Shown here: in pieces, positions 1-7,316 of the stretch
How the letters are laid out: each line of letters starts with the position of its first letter
Numbering within the stretch: the first letter of the stretch is position 1
Assembly (NCBI GenBank): GCA_016717705.1
Contig: JADKFD010000034.1
Span: 1-52,409, forward strand
From: Rhodanobacteraceae bacterium
Lineage (GTDB): Bacteria; Pseudomonadota; Gammaproteobacteria; Xanthomonadales; SZUA-5
Direction of reading: 5' to 3'
Length of the DNA stretch: 52,409 nt
The notes under the pieces: generated by a model
Database searches by the model: none
What the model saw: only the letters and a program-made list of their open reading frames with translations
Told to the model about the DNA's origin: nothing
Position numbers and translations under genes: made by a program

Positions 1-249
1 CATCCCCAAGCGCATCCACTGCACGCTGACTGAAAAGCCCAATGTTCCCATATGCAGTATGGTAGTCACCCTTCTTCTTAGGCTTTCGCTTTGGATCATC
101 ACCTCCAACACCTTCATAAAATACTAATGGCGGCGCCCCAATTTCGGAAGATTGACCTTGTCCGACAAAAAACCACGTTCAAGCGCTTCCTTTTCACCAA
201 CATTATACCCCGCGTAATCGTCCCGCTCTCCGAGAGTTAAAACTTCCAT
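1..249 (-). CDS. Putative immunity gene for the upstream Rhs toxin (partial, frameshifted)
   Basis: An ATG at 247-249 lies 19 bases after the stop of the Rhs-AHH toxin gene and has a GGGGG ribosome-binding site just before it. The frame reads MEVLTLGERDDYAGYNVGEKEALERG and then breaks at a run of six A on the plus strand (172-177). With one more A the reading continues as FFVGQGQSSEIGAPP and stays open through a Lys-rich patch (PKRKPKKKG) to the window edge, where the gene is cut. I do not recognise the family. The role is inferred only from position: in Rhs and contact-dependent toxin loci the gene directly after the toxin tip normally encodes its cognate immunity protein. The break sits in a homopolymer, so a sequencing indel is as likely as a real mutation. 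Confidence 0.5.
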
Positions 250-268
250 TTATCCCCCACAGCACGCC

Positions 269-1843
269 TTAGTGAACATTCAGACTCTTTTCACCCGAGA
301 GCAGTAGCAAACGAATATCATCAAGTGCATTTACGATCGCGGCCTTGCTTGCTTGCGAACCACCAACTGCTTGCAATGACTCAAGCACTAATTTTTCGTA
401 GGCGCGATTGTGTTTCCCGCAGTGAATGGACCCCATAGAGGCTGCGCCAATCAAGGTACAATCTGGAAGAAAGACACCGTTGGACACCGAATTGACGTCG
501 ATGCCAACATCGTTGAGAATTCTCCTCGCCTGCTGACCCTCCTCAAACGCCTCGCCGACGATATGGTGAGCTTGGTGATTTGCTGGCGCTCTGCCCAGCA
601 ACTCCTCCATGTTGTGCCTTAAGACTGGCCCGCTCTTTGGATATCCGAGCTTCAGCCTTACCGTCTTACCCCAAATACGACCGAACAGCTTCATGGCCGC
701 CTCACTAAGCTGGGCGACTTTCTTTAGTTGCCCTAACTTGGCATAGACGACCTCTTCCACAATTTCCCTGCCGGCGCCCACGTAGTTCACTAAGACATTG
801 AAAGTTATAGATGCGGCCGTGTACAAATTTCCCGCGATGTTGACGGAATTACCCACCTCAACGAGTGTCAACCGGCCACTTGGATCGATGTGGTTGATCG
901 GATTATCATATGAATAAAAATATCTATGGAGACTCGGCGGATCAGCCGTACGCCCTCCAAATCCATCCATCCCCAAGAACCTTCCCTGCCCCGGATCCAT
1001 ATACCTCGCCCTGAGGTAATAGAACCCCAAGTTCGGATCCAGTTGCTCGCCGGTGTACCGATAGTTGTTCTCGGACGATCCTGAAGTGTCGCCGCTGGTC
1101 CCCGCCGGATCTGATTCGCCGAACGCGGTGTACGCGTACCGATCAGTGATCTCGCCGTGTTCCGCTTGCGGAACGCCGGCCGCGTCGACCTTGTACGCCG
1201 ACAGCGCCCGCGTGGTTCCTAGCCCATCGTAGTGATAGACGCTGGTCACCGACGGCCCAGCCAGCGCCAGCTTGGTCTGACTGATCAGGTCATCGCCGTA
1301 GACGTAGGTGGTCGCCAACGTCTCATCCGGCAATGGACCAGACGCCGCCGAAGCGGCCCACTCTTCCAGAACTTGGGCGTAAGCCTGATTCGGATCAACC
1401 AGGTATTCGGTGCGGGTAACGGCGCCGCCGGCCTCGGTCACCTGCTGGCTTCGACGGATGCCGTTCGGATCGTATCGGTAACTGGCGCTCTTCTGCGTCG
1501 GCCCGTTCCCGAGTACGGCCCCGACCAACCTCCCCTCCGCATCCCATGTGTAAACAGCGACGCCGGACGTGCGCTTTTGCTCGGAGAGGGATTTTTGCCA
1601 GACGTGGCAATGGGTTAGCGCTGCATTTTCGCCCGGCGCGAGGTTCGCCGACCTCGCGCGCGCGGGAGGTGCGGTTTTGGAGTGCTGCGCGAGTTCGCCT
1701 GGAGAAGCGTTCTCGGGGAACGCGGCGCGCTCGATCGCGTTGACCCGGCCGAACGCGGCCTCCGCACGCACATGCGCGCTCGCTTGCGGGTTCGCGCAGG
1801 CGAGCAGCAGTGCGGCAACGGTGGCGATCCAGCGTGCGAACAT
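269..1843 (-). CDS. Short Rhs-family protein with AHH nuclease-like C-terminal toxin domain
   Basis: 524 residues. An N-terminal signal peptide (MFARWIATVAALLLACANPQ) is followed by about 75 low-information residues, then two or three YD-repeat units starting at YTWDAEGRL. The Rhs core-ending region follows, with GFYYLRARYMDP and a closing DPSG motif. The variable tip begins near residue 325 and contains AHHIV at about 425-429 with downstream His/Asn-rich residues (GVFLPD, SIHCGKHNRAYE). This matches the AHH group of predicted HNH-type nuclease toxins. Typical Rhs proteins exceed 1000 residues because the YD repeats build a cage; here most of the cage is missing, as if an N-terminus had been joined to a core end by deletion. 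About 560 bp of the gene is nearly identical to the second Rhs gene at 15.5-16.1 kb. Family assignment is firm; nuclease activity is inferred from the motif. Confidence 0.85.
   Translation of the reverse strand: MFARWIATVAALLLACANPQASAHVRAEAAFGRVNAIERAAFPENASPGELAQHSKTAPPARARSANLAPGENAALTHCHVWQKSLSEQKRTSGVAVYTWDAEGRLVGAVLGNGPTQKSASYRYDPNGIRRSQQVTEAGGAVTRTEYLVDPNQAYAQVLEEWAASAASGPLPDETLATTYVYGDDLISQTKLALAGPSVTSVYHYDGLGTTRALSAYKVDAAGVPQAEHGEITDRYAYTAFGESDPAGTSGDTSGSSENNYRYTGEQLDPNLGFYYLRARYMDPGQGRFLGMDGFGGRTADPPSLHRYFYSYDNPINHIDPSGRLTLVEVGNSVNIAGNLYTAASITFNVLVNYVGAGREIVEEVVYAKLGQLKKVAQLSEAAMKLFGRIWGKTVRLKLGYPKSGPVLRHNMEELLGRAPANHQAHHIVGEAFEEGQQARRILNDVGIDVNSVSNGVFLPDCTLIGAASMGSIHCGKHNRAYEKLVLESLQAVGGSQASKAAIVNALDDIRLLLLSGEKSLNVH
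992..1552. repeat. Copy 1 of duplicated Rhs core-end DNA block
   Basis: This 561-bp stretch is nearly identical to 15548-16105 in the same orientation. It starts at CGGATCCATATACCTCGCC and ends at CATCCCATGTGTA. The copies differ by scattered substitutions and one extra codon (EEWAASAASGP here, EEWTSTAAGP there). Outside the block the two genes diverge at once, in the signal-peptide/N-terminal side and in the toxin tips. It is a substrate for homologous recombination that would delete the 14.5 kb between the copies or swap toxin tips. Confidence 0.9.
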
Positions 1844-2211
1844 CAGCGGCGGTCGGTCTCCGGCGGAGCGACGCCAGTCTAAGCCCGTCGGATGCCGCGC
1901 AGACCGCGCCAGCGCGGCCAGGTGAGGCTTTTCCTTTTAGCGGCTAAAGAGAGATGGCCGGTTGCACTTTGCCCTTCCGCAGGCGCCGCACGCTGCGCGC
2001 TTGGCTTGCCAAGCCGCGGCGAGCGGTGCCGGCGCGCGGCACGTGGACTTTACGAAGCCGTGGACGGGTTCCGCGCGCAACCCGCGCACTCGCACGAGGC
2101 GGCAAGCCATGGATGGCGCGCAGACGAGCGCAGCGAGTGCAGGACGCTCAAAGATGTGCTGCAGGAGCAGCACGCAAAAGAAGCACAGGGATGTGCTGGC
2201 GGGCGTTTGCA
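1844..2211. other. Intergenic stretch with no recognisable gene
   Basis: Upstream of the left Rhs gene. Several short open frames exist on both strands but they are arginine/alanine-rich GC artefacts without ribosome-binding sites or recognisable domains. A short palindrome (CTTGGCTTGCCAAG) lies near 1999-2012. A promoter for the Rhs gene should lie close to 1850-1950, but I cannot identify one with confidence. Confidence 0.4.
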
Positions 2212-2351
2212 CATAACGCAGATTGGGCGGGCGCGCAGCGCCGAACGGCGGACGGCGCTGCCAGCGCTGCCGCATCGATAGCTTCGGATGCGCGCCAGCC
2301 ACCCGGCAGCGTTGGCAGCGGCGGCCGCTGCGCCTAATCTTTGGCGTTATG
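2212..2351. repeat. attC-like imperfect palindrome (integron cassette recombination site candidate)
   Basis: The outer arms CATAACGC (2212-2219) and GCGTTATG (2344-2351) are perfect complements. Inside them AGATTGGGCG (2220-2229) pairs with CGCCTAATCT (2331-2340) with one mismatch, leaving TTG (2341-2343) unpaired. The interior folds further: CTGCCAGCGCTGCCG pairs with CGGCAGCGTTGGCAG, around a small GCATC...GATGC hairpin. The R''-L''...L'-R' order, the GTTATG core and the 140-bp length resemble long attC sites of chromosomal integrons. It sits downstream of a ParE/antitoxin pair, a common type of integron cassette. No IntI-type integrase is in the window, so the call is structural only. Confidence 0.45.
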
Positions 2352-2495
2352 TCGAACGCTTAGCCTAAAGCCCCGCGAGCCGCCACGATTGAGGCTGAGC
2401 GGAGCGCTGGCTACCGCGGCGATGCGGGGATGGGGGAAGCAAGCGCCGGTCGAAGCGCGCTTTCCTCCGGGCTGGCCGAAGGGACCGATCGACGT

Positions 2496-2523
2496 CGGCT
2501 TCAACGCCGCAGGCGTTAAGCCG
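2496..2523 (-). terminator. Hairpin downstream of the parE-like toxin gene
   Basis: CGGCTT-AACGCC (2496-2508, with one bulged C) pairs with GGCGTTAAGCCG (2512-2523) around a GCA loop. It lies 25 bases past the toxin stop codon. There is no T-run, so factor-independent termination is uncertain; it may simply stabilise the mRNA end. Confidence 0.4.
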
Positions 2524-2548
2524 CGCCGCGCGGGTCGCCGGGTCGTGC

Positions 2549-2857
2549 TCAGTTGCTTCCCGACAACTGCTTGGGATCCTCAGGCAGCAACTGGCGATAG
2601 TGCATTACCGTCACGATCTCGATGCCGCGGTCCGTCACCTGGTAGATCAGGCGATACGGCCGCTCCAGCACTTCTCGAAGCGCGCTGTCGGGGTACTCGG
2701 GCACCTTCCGGCCCAGCAACGGCGGCGCCGCCAGGCTTCGCGAGCGTTTCAGAAGCCCCGCGGCCACCTGCTTTGCGGCTTGCGTCGAGTCCTTTGCGAT
2801 ATAGGCCGTCAGCTCGCGCAGACGCCGCGTCGCTTCATGCGACCAGTAGACCTTCAT
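2549..2857 (-). CDS. parE: RelE/ParE-family toxin
   Basis: 102 residues, the usual size for a ParE/RelE toxin. The N-terminus has the family pattern of a first beta strand then helices (VYWSHEATRRLRELTAYIA), a central Pro/Arg-rich turn (GRKVPEY) and the C-terminal strands REVLERPYRLIYQV and IEIVTVMHYRQLLP. ParE members poison DNA gyrase and RelE members cleave mRNA on the ribosome; the sequence looks closer to ParE, but target choice cannot be settled here. The start codon overlaps the antitoxin stop by four bases, so the two are translated as a coupled pair. It lies between an attC-like palindrome and a tyrosine recombinase, consistent with a toxin-antitoxin module on a mobile segment. Confidence 0.9.
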   Translation of the reverse strand: MKVYWSHEATRRLRELTAYIAKDSTQAAKQVAAGLLKRSRSLAAPPLLGRKVPEYPDSALREVLERPYRLIYQVTDRGIEIVTVMHYRQLLPEDPKQLSGSN

Positions 2858-3042
2858 TCGGCAATGCCGAACTCTCGGAGCAGTTCTTCGACCGGGATCA
2901 GCCGGCCCGCCCGGCTATCCGCCAACCCACGCTCGATCGAGGCGCGCAGCTCGATCTGGTAGCGCACGTCGTCCCAGGTCGCGCCCGGCGGCAACGTGTC
3001 GGCGATCTGGTGGACCTGCTCGGGTAACGTCAACGTGCTCAT
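2854..3042 (-). CDS. Antitoxin of the ParE-type module
   Basis: 62 residues if translation starts at the ATG at 3040-3042, which has GGAG nine bases upstream; the in-frame upstream ATG (3067-3069) has no ribosome-binding site. The protein begins MSTLTLPEQVHQIADTLPPG and ends with the LIPVEELLREFGIAE tail typical of small antitoxins whose C-terminus wraps the toxin. The middle (WDDVRYQIELRASIERGLADS) resembles the helix before that tail in proteobacterial ParD/RelB-like antitoxins. It precedes and overlaps the toxin gene, the normal order for autoregulated type II modules, and likely represses its own promoter together with the toxin. Confidence 0.8.
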   Translation of the reverse strand: MSTLTLPEQVHQIADTLPPGATWDDVRYQIELRASIERGLADSRAGRLIPVEELLREFGIAE

Positions 3043-3089
3043 GGTTCTGTTCTCCAACGTTGCTGACATTGTATCGCCCGGCGTCGGCG

Positions 3090-3905
3090 TCAAGCCTCGC
3101 CATCGTGCTTGCGCTCCATCCGCGCGGGATGCGTGCGCTCGTAGACTTCCTTGAGCTTGCGGATCGCCACCTGCGTGTAGATCGTCGTGGTCTCAAGCCG
3201 CGCGTGGCCGAGCATCACCTGGATGTAGCGCAGGTCCGCGCCGTTCTCCAGCATCAGCGTCGCCATCGTGTGCCGGAACAGATGACACGCGCCGGGTTTG
3301 TCGAGGTCGCAGCGTTCCAGGTAGCTCTTCACCAGGTCCGACAGCCGGTTGTTCACGAACGGCTGGCCGTGATCGGTCAGGAACAGCGTGGTATCGCCGC
3401 CGTCGACCACCAGTTGCGGACGCACCTCCCGAAGGTAGCGATCCGTCCAGCGCAGCGCACGTTCGCCGATCGGGATCAGCCGATCCTTGCCGCCTTTGCC
3501 CTTGCGCACCATCAACGTGCCCTGCGCGAAGTCGAGGTCGTACAGCGCCAGGTTCGCCAGCTCGCTGCGGCGGATGCCGGTGGCGTAGAGCACTTCCAGG
3601 ATGGCGCGGTCGCGCACGCCGCGCAGGCCGAACGCGCTGGTTTGCGCGAGCACGGTTTCGACCTCGTCCGCGCTCAGGATCCCGCGCGGCAGCCTCCGGT
3701 GCGCGCGCGGCAGCTCCAGTTCACCCGCCGGGTTGTGCGCGATCCGGCGCTGGCGCACGAGGTGCCGGAACAGGCTCTTGATGGTGTCGAGGTATTTGCG
3801 CTGGGTCAGCAGCGACAGCGGCTGGCCATTCGGTTTGCGGGTGTAGTAGAGATGCCGCTGGTAGCGCTCGAGCATCGGCCGCGTGATCTCGCCGGCGGCC
3901 ATCAC
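3090..3905 (-). CDS. XerC/D-like tyrosine recombinase (N-terminus separated by an in-frame stop)
   Basis: The open part gives 271 residues from a GTG. Catalytic residues are visible: Arg112 in TGIRRSE, the beta-hairpin Lys in RKGKGGKDR, His208-x-x-Arg211 in CHLFRHT, His234 in MLGHARLETT and Tyr243 in TTIYTQV. The frame is open further upstream to the primase stop at 4044. That segment reads LLNAFERDIAEYLEHRRVRGYSE.., the start of the SAM-like core-binding domain, but a TGA at 3942-3944 interrupts it. The natural protein would therefore be about 310 residues, the normal size. It follows the primase-helicase gene in the same orientation and frame, which suggests it is the integrase of that element. 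Whether the TGA is real, an error or read through cannot be told here. A shortened protein from 3905 would lack part of the DNA-clamping domain. Confidence 0.85.
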   Translation of the reverse strand: MMAAGEITRPMLERYQRHLYYTRKPNGQPLSLLTQRKYLDTIKSLFRHLVRQRRIAHNPAGELELPRAHRRLPRGILSADEVETVLAQTSAFGLRGVRDRAILEVLYATGIRRSELANLALYDLDFAQGTLMVRKGKGGKDRLIPIGERALRWTDRYLREVRPQLVVDGGDTTLFLTDHGQPFVNNRLSDLVKSYLERCDLDKPGACHLFRHTMATLMLENGADLRYIQVMLGHARLETTTIYTQVAIRKLKEVYERTHPARMERKHDGEA

Positions 3906-4043
3906 GCCCCGCTCGGCGCAGCCAGCGTCGAACAGGCCAGCTCACTGGCGACCGCCCGTGGTCGACTTCTCGCTGTAGCCGCGCACGCGCCGATGTTCGA
4001 GGTACTCGGCGATGTCGCGCTCGAACGCGTTCAAAAGCGGCGG

Positions 4044-6782
4044 CTAAAGAGAGGCGACAGGTACGACGCGATGCGCGCCGTTGGCGCCGTTCGCCTTCCC
4101 TGGGCGTGCATTTTCGATCAGCGCAGCGGGAACATCATCAGAACCCGCGCCAGTGCTGGATTCCTGCGGTGTTTCAACGATCCGCGAACCGGCCACGAAC
4201 CGCCCACGATAGCCCCGCGATGGCCCCGCGAACTCGCCCTCCAGACCCCGCGAACTCGGCTCGGCGGTCCGCGAACTGGCCTCAGACTCCCGCGAACTTG
4301 TCGTCGTAGCGTCGCCCTCGATCTCGATCAGCCCCGGCAGATGCGGCGCCGAGTCCGCTACTACACCATCGAAGATCAGTTCGTAGACGAACGACTGTCC
4401 ACGCTGGCCGCGGTGCGGCAGCAGGTATTCGAGGTCAACGAGCCGATCCAGGTGCAGCCGCAACTGCGCCTCGCTCAGCGTCGCCCGCTCGCGCAGCTCG
4501 CGCCGCGTGAACCGGAACTCGGATTGGCGCATCGCCAGCGCCACGCAGCGCTCGGCCACGAACGCGCGCACCACGCCGAGCAGGCGCCGCGTCTGTGGCG
4601 GCAACTCGTCCAGGCTGCGCCCGAGCACCTCGTGCGCCAGGCGGTTCGCCAGCGCGATATCCGCCGGCGTCACCTCGATGTACTCGACCGCCTTGCCGCC
4701 GGCCTGCGCTACCTTCACCGGCCGCTGGTGCTGGTGCAGGAACGCGATCGCGTCGATCAGCGTCAGGTATTTCTGGTGATCCCGCCGCGTGCGCGTGCGG
4801 TCGTCCAGGAACCCCAGCCGATCCGCATACGGGTTGACCACCGCCAGCGGCCGCAGCAACTGCTGCGCATGCCGATGCAGCGTGGTGATCGCCTGCGCCT
4901 CGCTGTCCGCCAGCAACCCCGCCAGCGTGCGCCGCTCGCGCTGCTGTTGCTGGATCGCCCGCGTCTGCTCGCGGCTTTCGTTGATGCTGAGCACCAGGCA
5001 GCGGTTCAACAGCTCCTCGTCGACATCGATCGCGGTCGTCGTCAGGAACAGCATCACCGGGCCCTCGACCCGGTATTCCTCGGTGACCAGCTTGCCGGTG
5101 ATCGGATCTTTCCCCGTGCTGGCGATGGTCAGCTCGCCCTGGCTCTGCAACAGCTTCAGCGCATACGCCGCCTGCCGCACGCCCTCCTCTTCCGCGATCG
5201 CCAGGATCTTGTGCTTCAGATCCTTCTCGCCCAGGTAAAACAAGCTCTGCCCGGTCATCGCCGAGTAGTGCACGCGATCGGCTTCCGGCACGAACCGCAG
5301 CACCGCGTCCATCAGCGCCGATTTGCCGGCCGCGCTGGTCGACTGGATCAGGATCGCCAGCGGCGCCGCCAGCTTGCGGCTGACTGCGGCCAGATAGCCG
5401 ACCAGCGCATTGGTCGGCTCGCCAACCAGCCCGCAGCGCTCGAAGTCGGCGACGATGCGTTCGCAGAGGTTCGGATCGCGCAGGAACGCCAGCGCGGCTG
5501 CCGCGTCCGCCGGCGCCAGCGGCGCCGGCGCGTTCTCCGGCTCACCGTCACCACCGCCCAACTGCTTCTTGATCAGCGCTTCCTGCTGCTGCTCCAGCGC
5601 CAGCAGCAACTGACCGAGATCGCGCTGGATCACCGCTTCCTCGATGCCCAGTTCCACACTCGCCAGCCGCGCGAACACCGCTCGTGCCTTCGCTTGGTAC
5701 AGGTCGAACGTGTCCACGTGCAACCCGCTGGCACGCGAGGCCAGCAGGTTGATCTTGAGCACGTCATACGCCAGGTTCTTGTCCAGCCCGCGCACGCGGT
5801 AACGCCGATCGCCCAAGGTCAACACCACATCGCGATCGGTGATCTCCGGGACCGGCGGATTCGGCAGCGCCGGCAGCACGGTCGCGCTGACCGTTTTCTC
5901 TTTAGCCGCTGGCTGTTGATCCTCGACGGCTGCCGGCGCAGCAACAGCAGCGACTAAAAAGGGAATGGGTTCGGATGCCGATCTGGGTTTGAGTGGCGGC
6001 GACGTTTCGACGGGCGTTGGTTGCGCGGCTGCCGCGCCGGGTTCGACTTTCGGCGCCGCTCCTTTGCCAAGCCACTCCGCCTGCCGGATCGCCACGCCCA
6101 ACGCCTCCGGCCCCGCCTGCAGCGCGTACTCGTTGGCATCCATGCCCAGCGGGAACTGGATCCGATAGCACTCGTACCCTGCCCCGATCAGCCGGCCAGC
6201 GAGCTTCTCCGCCGCGGCATTGCCCGCCTCATCGCGGTCGTACGCGATCAAGATTCGCTTGATCTCGAGCCGCGCGAACGCAGCCAGGTGATCCTCGGCA
6301 AACCCCTCGATCCCATAGCTCGCCGTGACATTGCGATAGCCCGCGCACCAAAACGTCAGCGCATCGATCAGCGCCTCGCACAGGATCACCTCCTGCTGGC
6401 CCACCAGTCCCGCCTCGTTGAATACCCCGCGGTGCGGCCCCGGCAAGTACAGGTGCAGCGGCGTGCCCTCGCGCAGCCGCGGCGTGATCTTGCGACCGTA
6501 CACCTCCAGCACATCGCCGCCGTTCGCATCGAACACCGGCACCACCAGCGAGCCGTTGAAGTGCTCATGCCCCGACTCGCGCAAAATGCCGATCCGCTGC
6601 AGCGCCCCGCGGATCTCCGCGCCCGCCTTGATCTGCTTCTCCGGCAACTGATAACCCAGCGTGCGGTTCGCATAGCCCAGCCGGAACGCATCGATCAGCT
6701 CCGGATGATCCAGCCCACGCGCCTGCACGTAAGCCAGCGCCTCCGGCGATTGCTTCAAGGTCGCGTGGTAATAGTCGACCAC
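4044..6782 (-). CDS. Toprim/P-loop primase-helicase of a mobile element
   Basis: 912 residues in the open part. Near the N-terminus is a Toprim fold: catalytic Glu136 in CEALIDALTFW and the Asp-x-Asp pair in AYDRDEAGNAA (182-184). A Pro/Ala linker (about 240-310) follows, then a VLTLGDRRYRVRGLDKN module. A P-loop ATPase domain has Walker A STSAAGKS (481-488), an acidic Walker B-like ILAIAEEEG and a TTTA sensor. The C-terminus (RFTRRELRERATLSEAQLRLHL) looks like a winged helix. The CHC2 zinc-finger piece of the same protein lies just upstream in the same frame, separated by a TGA at 6849-6851. The whole would be about 1050 residues, a replicative primase-helicase of a phage-satellite or integrative-element type. 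The only candidate start for this piece is a weak GTG at 6780-6782, so it may not be translated alone. Confidence 0.8.
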   Translation of the reverse strand: MVDYYHATLKQSPEALAYVQARGLDHPELIDAFRLGYANRTLGYQLPEKQIKAGAEIRGALQRIGILRESGHEHFNGSLVVPVFDANGGDVLEVYGRKITPRLREGTPLHLYLPGPHRGVFNEAGLVGQQEVILCEALIDALTFWCAGYRNVTASYGIEGFAEDHLAAFARLEIKRILIAYDRDEAGNAAAEKLAGRLIGAGYECYRIQFPLGMDANEYALQAGPEALGVAIRQAEWLGKGAAPKVEPGAAAAQPTPVETSPPLKPRSASEPIPFLVAAVAAPAAVEDQQPAAKEKTVSATVLPALPNPPVPEITDRDVVLTLGDRRYRVRGLDKNLAYDVLKINLLASRASGLHVDTFDLYQAKARAVFARLASVELGIEEAVIQRDLGQLLLALEQQQEALIKKQLGGGDGEPENAPAPLAPADAAAALAFLRDPNLCERIVADFERCGLVGEPTNALVGYLAAVSRKLAAPLAILIQSTSAAGKSALMDAVLRFVPEADRVHYSAMTGQSLFYLGEKDLKHKILAIAEEEGVRQAAYALKLLQSQGELTIASTGKDPITGKLVTEEYRVEGPVMLFLTTTAIDVDEELLNRCLVLSINESREQTRAIQQQQRERRTLAGLLADSEAQAITTLHRHAQQLLRPLAVVNPYADRLGFLDDRTRTRRDHQKYLTLIDAIAFLHQHQRPVKVAQAGGKAVEYIEVTPADIALANRLAHEVLGRSLDELPPQTRRLLGVVRAFVAERCVALAMRQSEFRFTRRELRERATLSEAQLRLHLDRLVDLEYLLPHRGQRGQSFVYELIFDGVVADSAPHLPGLIEIEGDATTTSSRESEASSRTAEPSSRGLEGEFAGPSRGYRGRFVAGSRIVETPQESSTGAGSDDVPAALIENARPGKANGANGAHRVVPVASL

Positions 6783-6848
6783 CCGCCCCAGCAGCGCCTG
6801 ATCGTCGCCAACCCAGCCGACCGCTTCGGGCGGCGAACGCGCGGCCCT

Positions 6849-7193
6849 TCAGCACCAGGCGCGAAGCGGCAAGGGACCGGATCGGCACATCGCCAGCGCC
6901 GGCGCCTCGCCGAGGTCCTGCCGCAACAACTCCACCGCCCGCCGGAACGACACGCCCTCGAACCGCATCACCCAGTCGATCACCGACCCGCCGACCTGGC
7001 ACGCGCCCAGGCAATGCCACAGGTTCGTCTTCGGACTCACCACCAGACTCGGCGTCTTGTCGTCGTGGAACGGACACCGCCCCACCCGATCCTTGCCGTG
7101 CGGGCGCAACTCGATCCCCGCCGACTCCACCAGCCGCTCCACTGACACCCGCCGCTTCAGCCGCTCGATCTCGTGATCCGGGATGCGCGCCAT
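6849..7193 (-). CDS. CHC2 zinc-finger N-terminal part of the primase
   Basis: The ATG at 7191-7193 has a strong GAAGGAG site seven bases upstream and gives MARIPDHEIERLKRRVSVERL.. The zinc-finger ligands are visible in GRCPFHDDKTPSL and NLWHCLGACQ (Cys, His, Cys, Cys), followed by the usual GGSVIDWVMRFEGVSFRRAVELL. CHC2 fingers bind template DNA at the N-terminus of DnaG-like primases, directly before the Toprim domain, and the Toprim gene follows in the same frame. The piece ends at a TGA (6849-6851) within the unconserved linker. The adjoining 20 residues look unlike a normal linker, so two compensating indels are a possible explanation. Confidence 0.8.
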   Translation of the reverse strand: MARIPDHEIERLKRRVSVERLVESAGIELRPHGKDRVGRCPFHDDKTPSLVVSPKTNLWHCLGACQVGGSVIDWVMRFEGVSFRRAVELLRQDLGEAPALAMCRSGPLPLRAWC

Positions 7194-7222
7194 GAGAAGC
7201 TCCTTCGGACAAAAACACGTCA

Positions 7223-7266
7223 ATAGACGCATACGTGATCTTTACTATAGATGTCTATGTGATATT
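7223..7266. promoter_or_regulatory. Tandem operator-like repeats between primase and XRE gene
   Basis: ATAGACGCATACGTGATCTT (7223-7242) and ATAGATGTCTATGTGATATT (7247-7266) match at 15 of 20 positions with a 24-base repeat distance. The second contains the palindrome ATAGA-TG-TCTAT. This is the AT-rich divergent intergenic region between the primase operon (minus) and the XRE regulator (plus), exactly where a Cro/CI-like repressor would act. Proteins of this family often bind two or three such sites on one face of the DNA. Confidence 0.55.
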
Positions 7267-7316
7267 ATGGCAACCACCACGAAGGAGCGCCTTAGGATGA
7301 CCGTCACCCCCTCTGG

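Noticed and set aside
3090..4031. Integron integrase (IntI) to go with the attC-like site
   Set aside because: The recombinase shows the XerC/D catalytic pattern but no extra IntI-specific helix between the second and third motifs, and its context is the primase gene.
1935..5910. GCGGCTAAAGAGA occurring three times (near 1937, 4040 and, inverted, 5897) as possible attachment sites
   Set aside because: A 13-mer match is expected by chance many times in 52 kb. The third copy is inverted and inside the primase coding sequence. No longer identity surrounds them.
3060..5957. A 965-codon open frame on the plus strand
   Set aside because: It is antisense to the tyrosine recombinase and primase genes and reads as Arg/Gln/Leu-rich text with no domain, the usual shadow of a high-GC gene.
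3942..6851. TGA recoded as tryptophan or selenocysteine in the mobile module
   Set aside because: Other genes in the window use TGA as a normal stop, there is no SECIS-like hairpin that I can see after the codons, and the position in the recombinase does not align to a conserved Trp or Cys.
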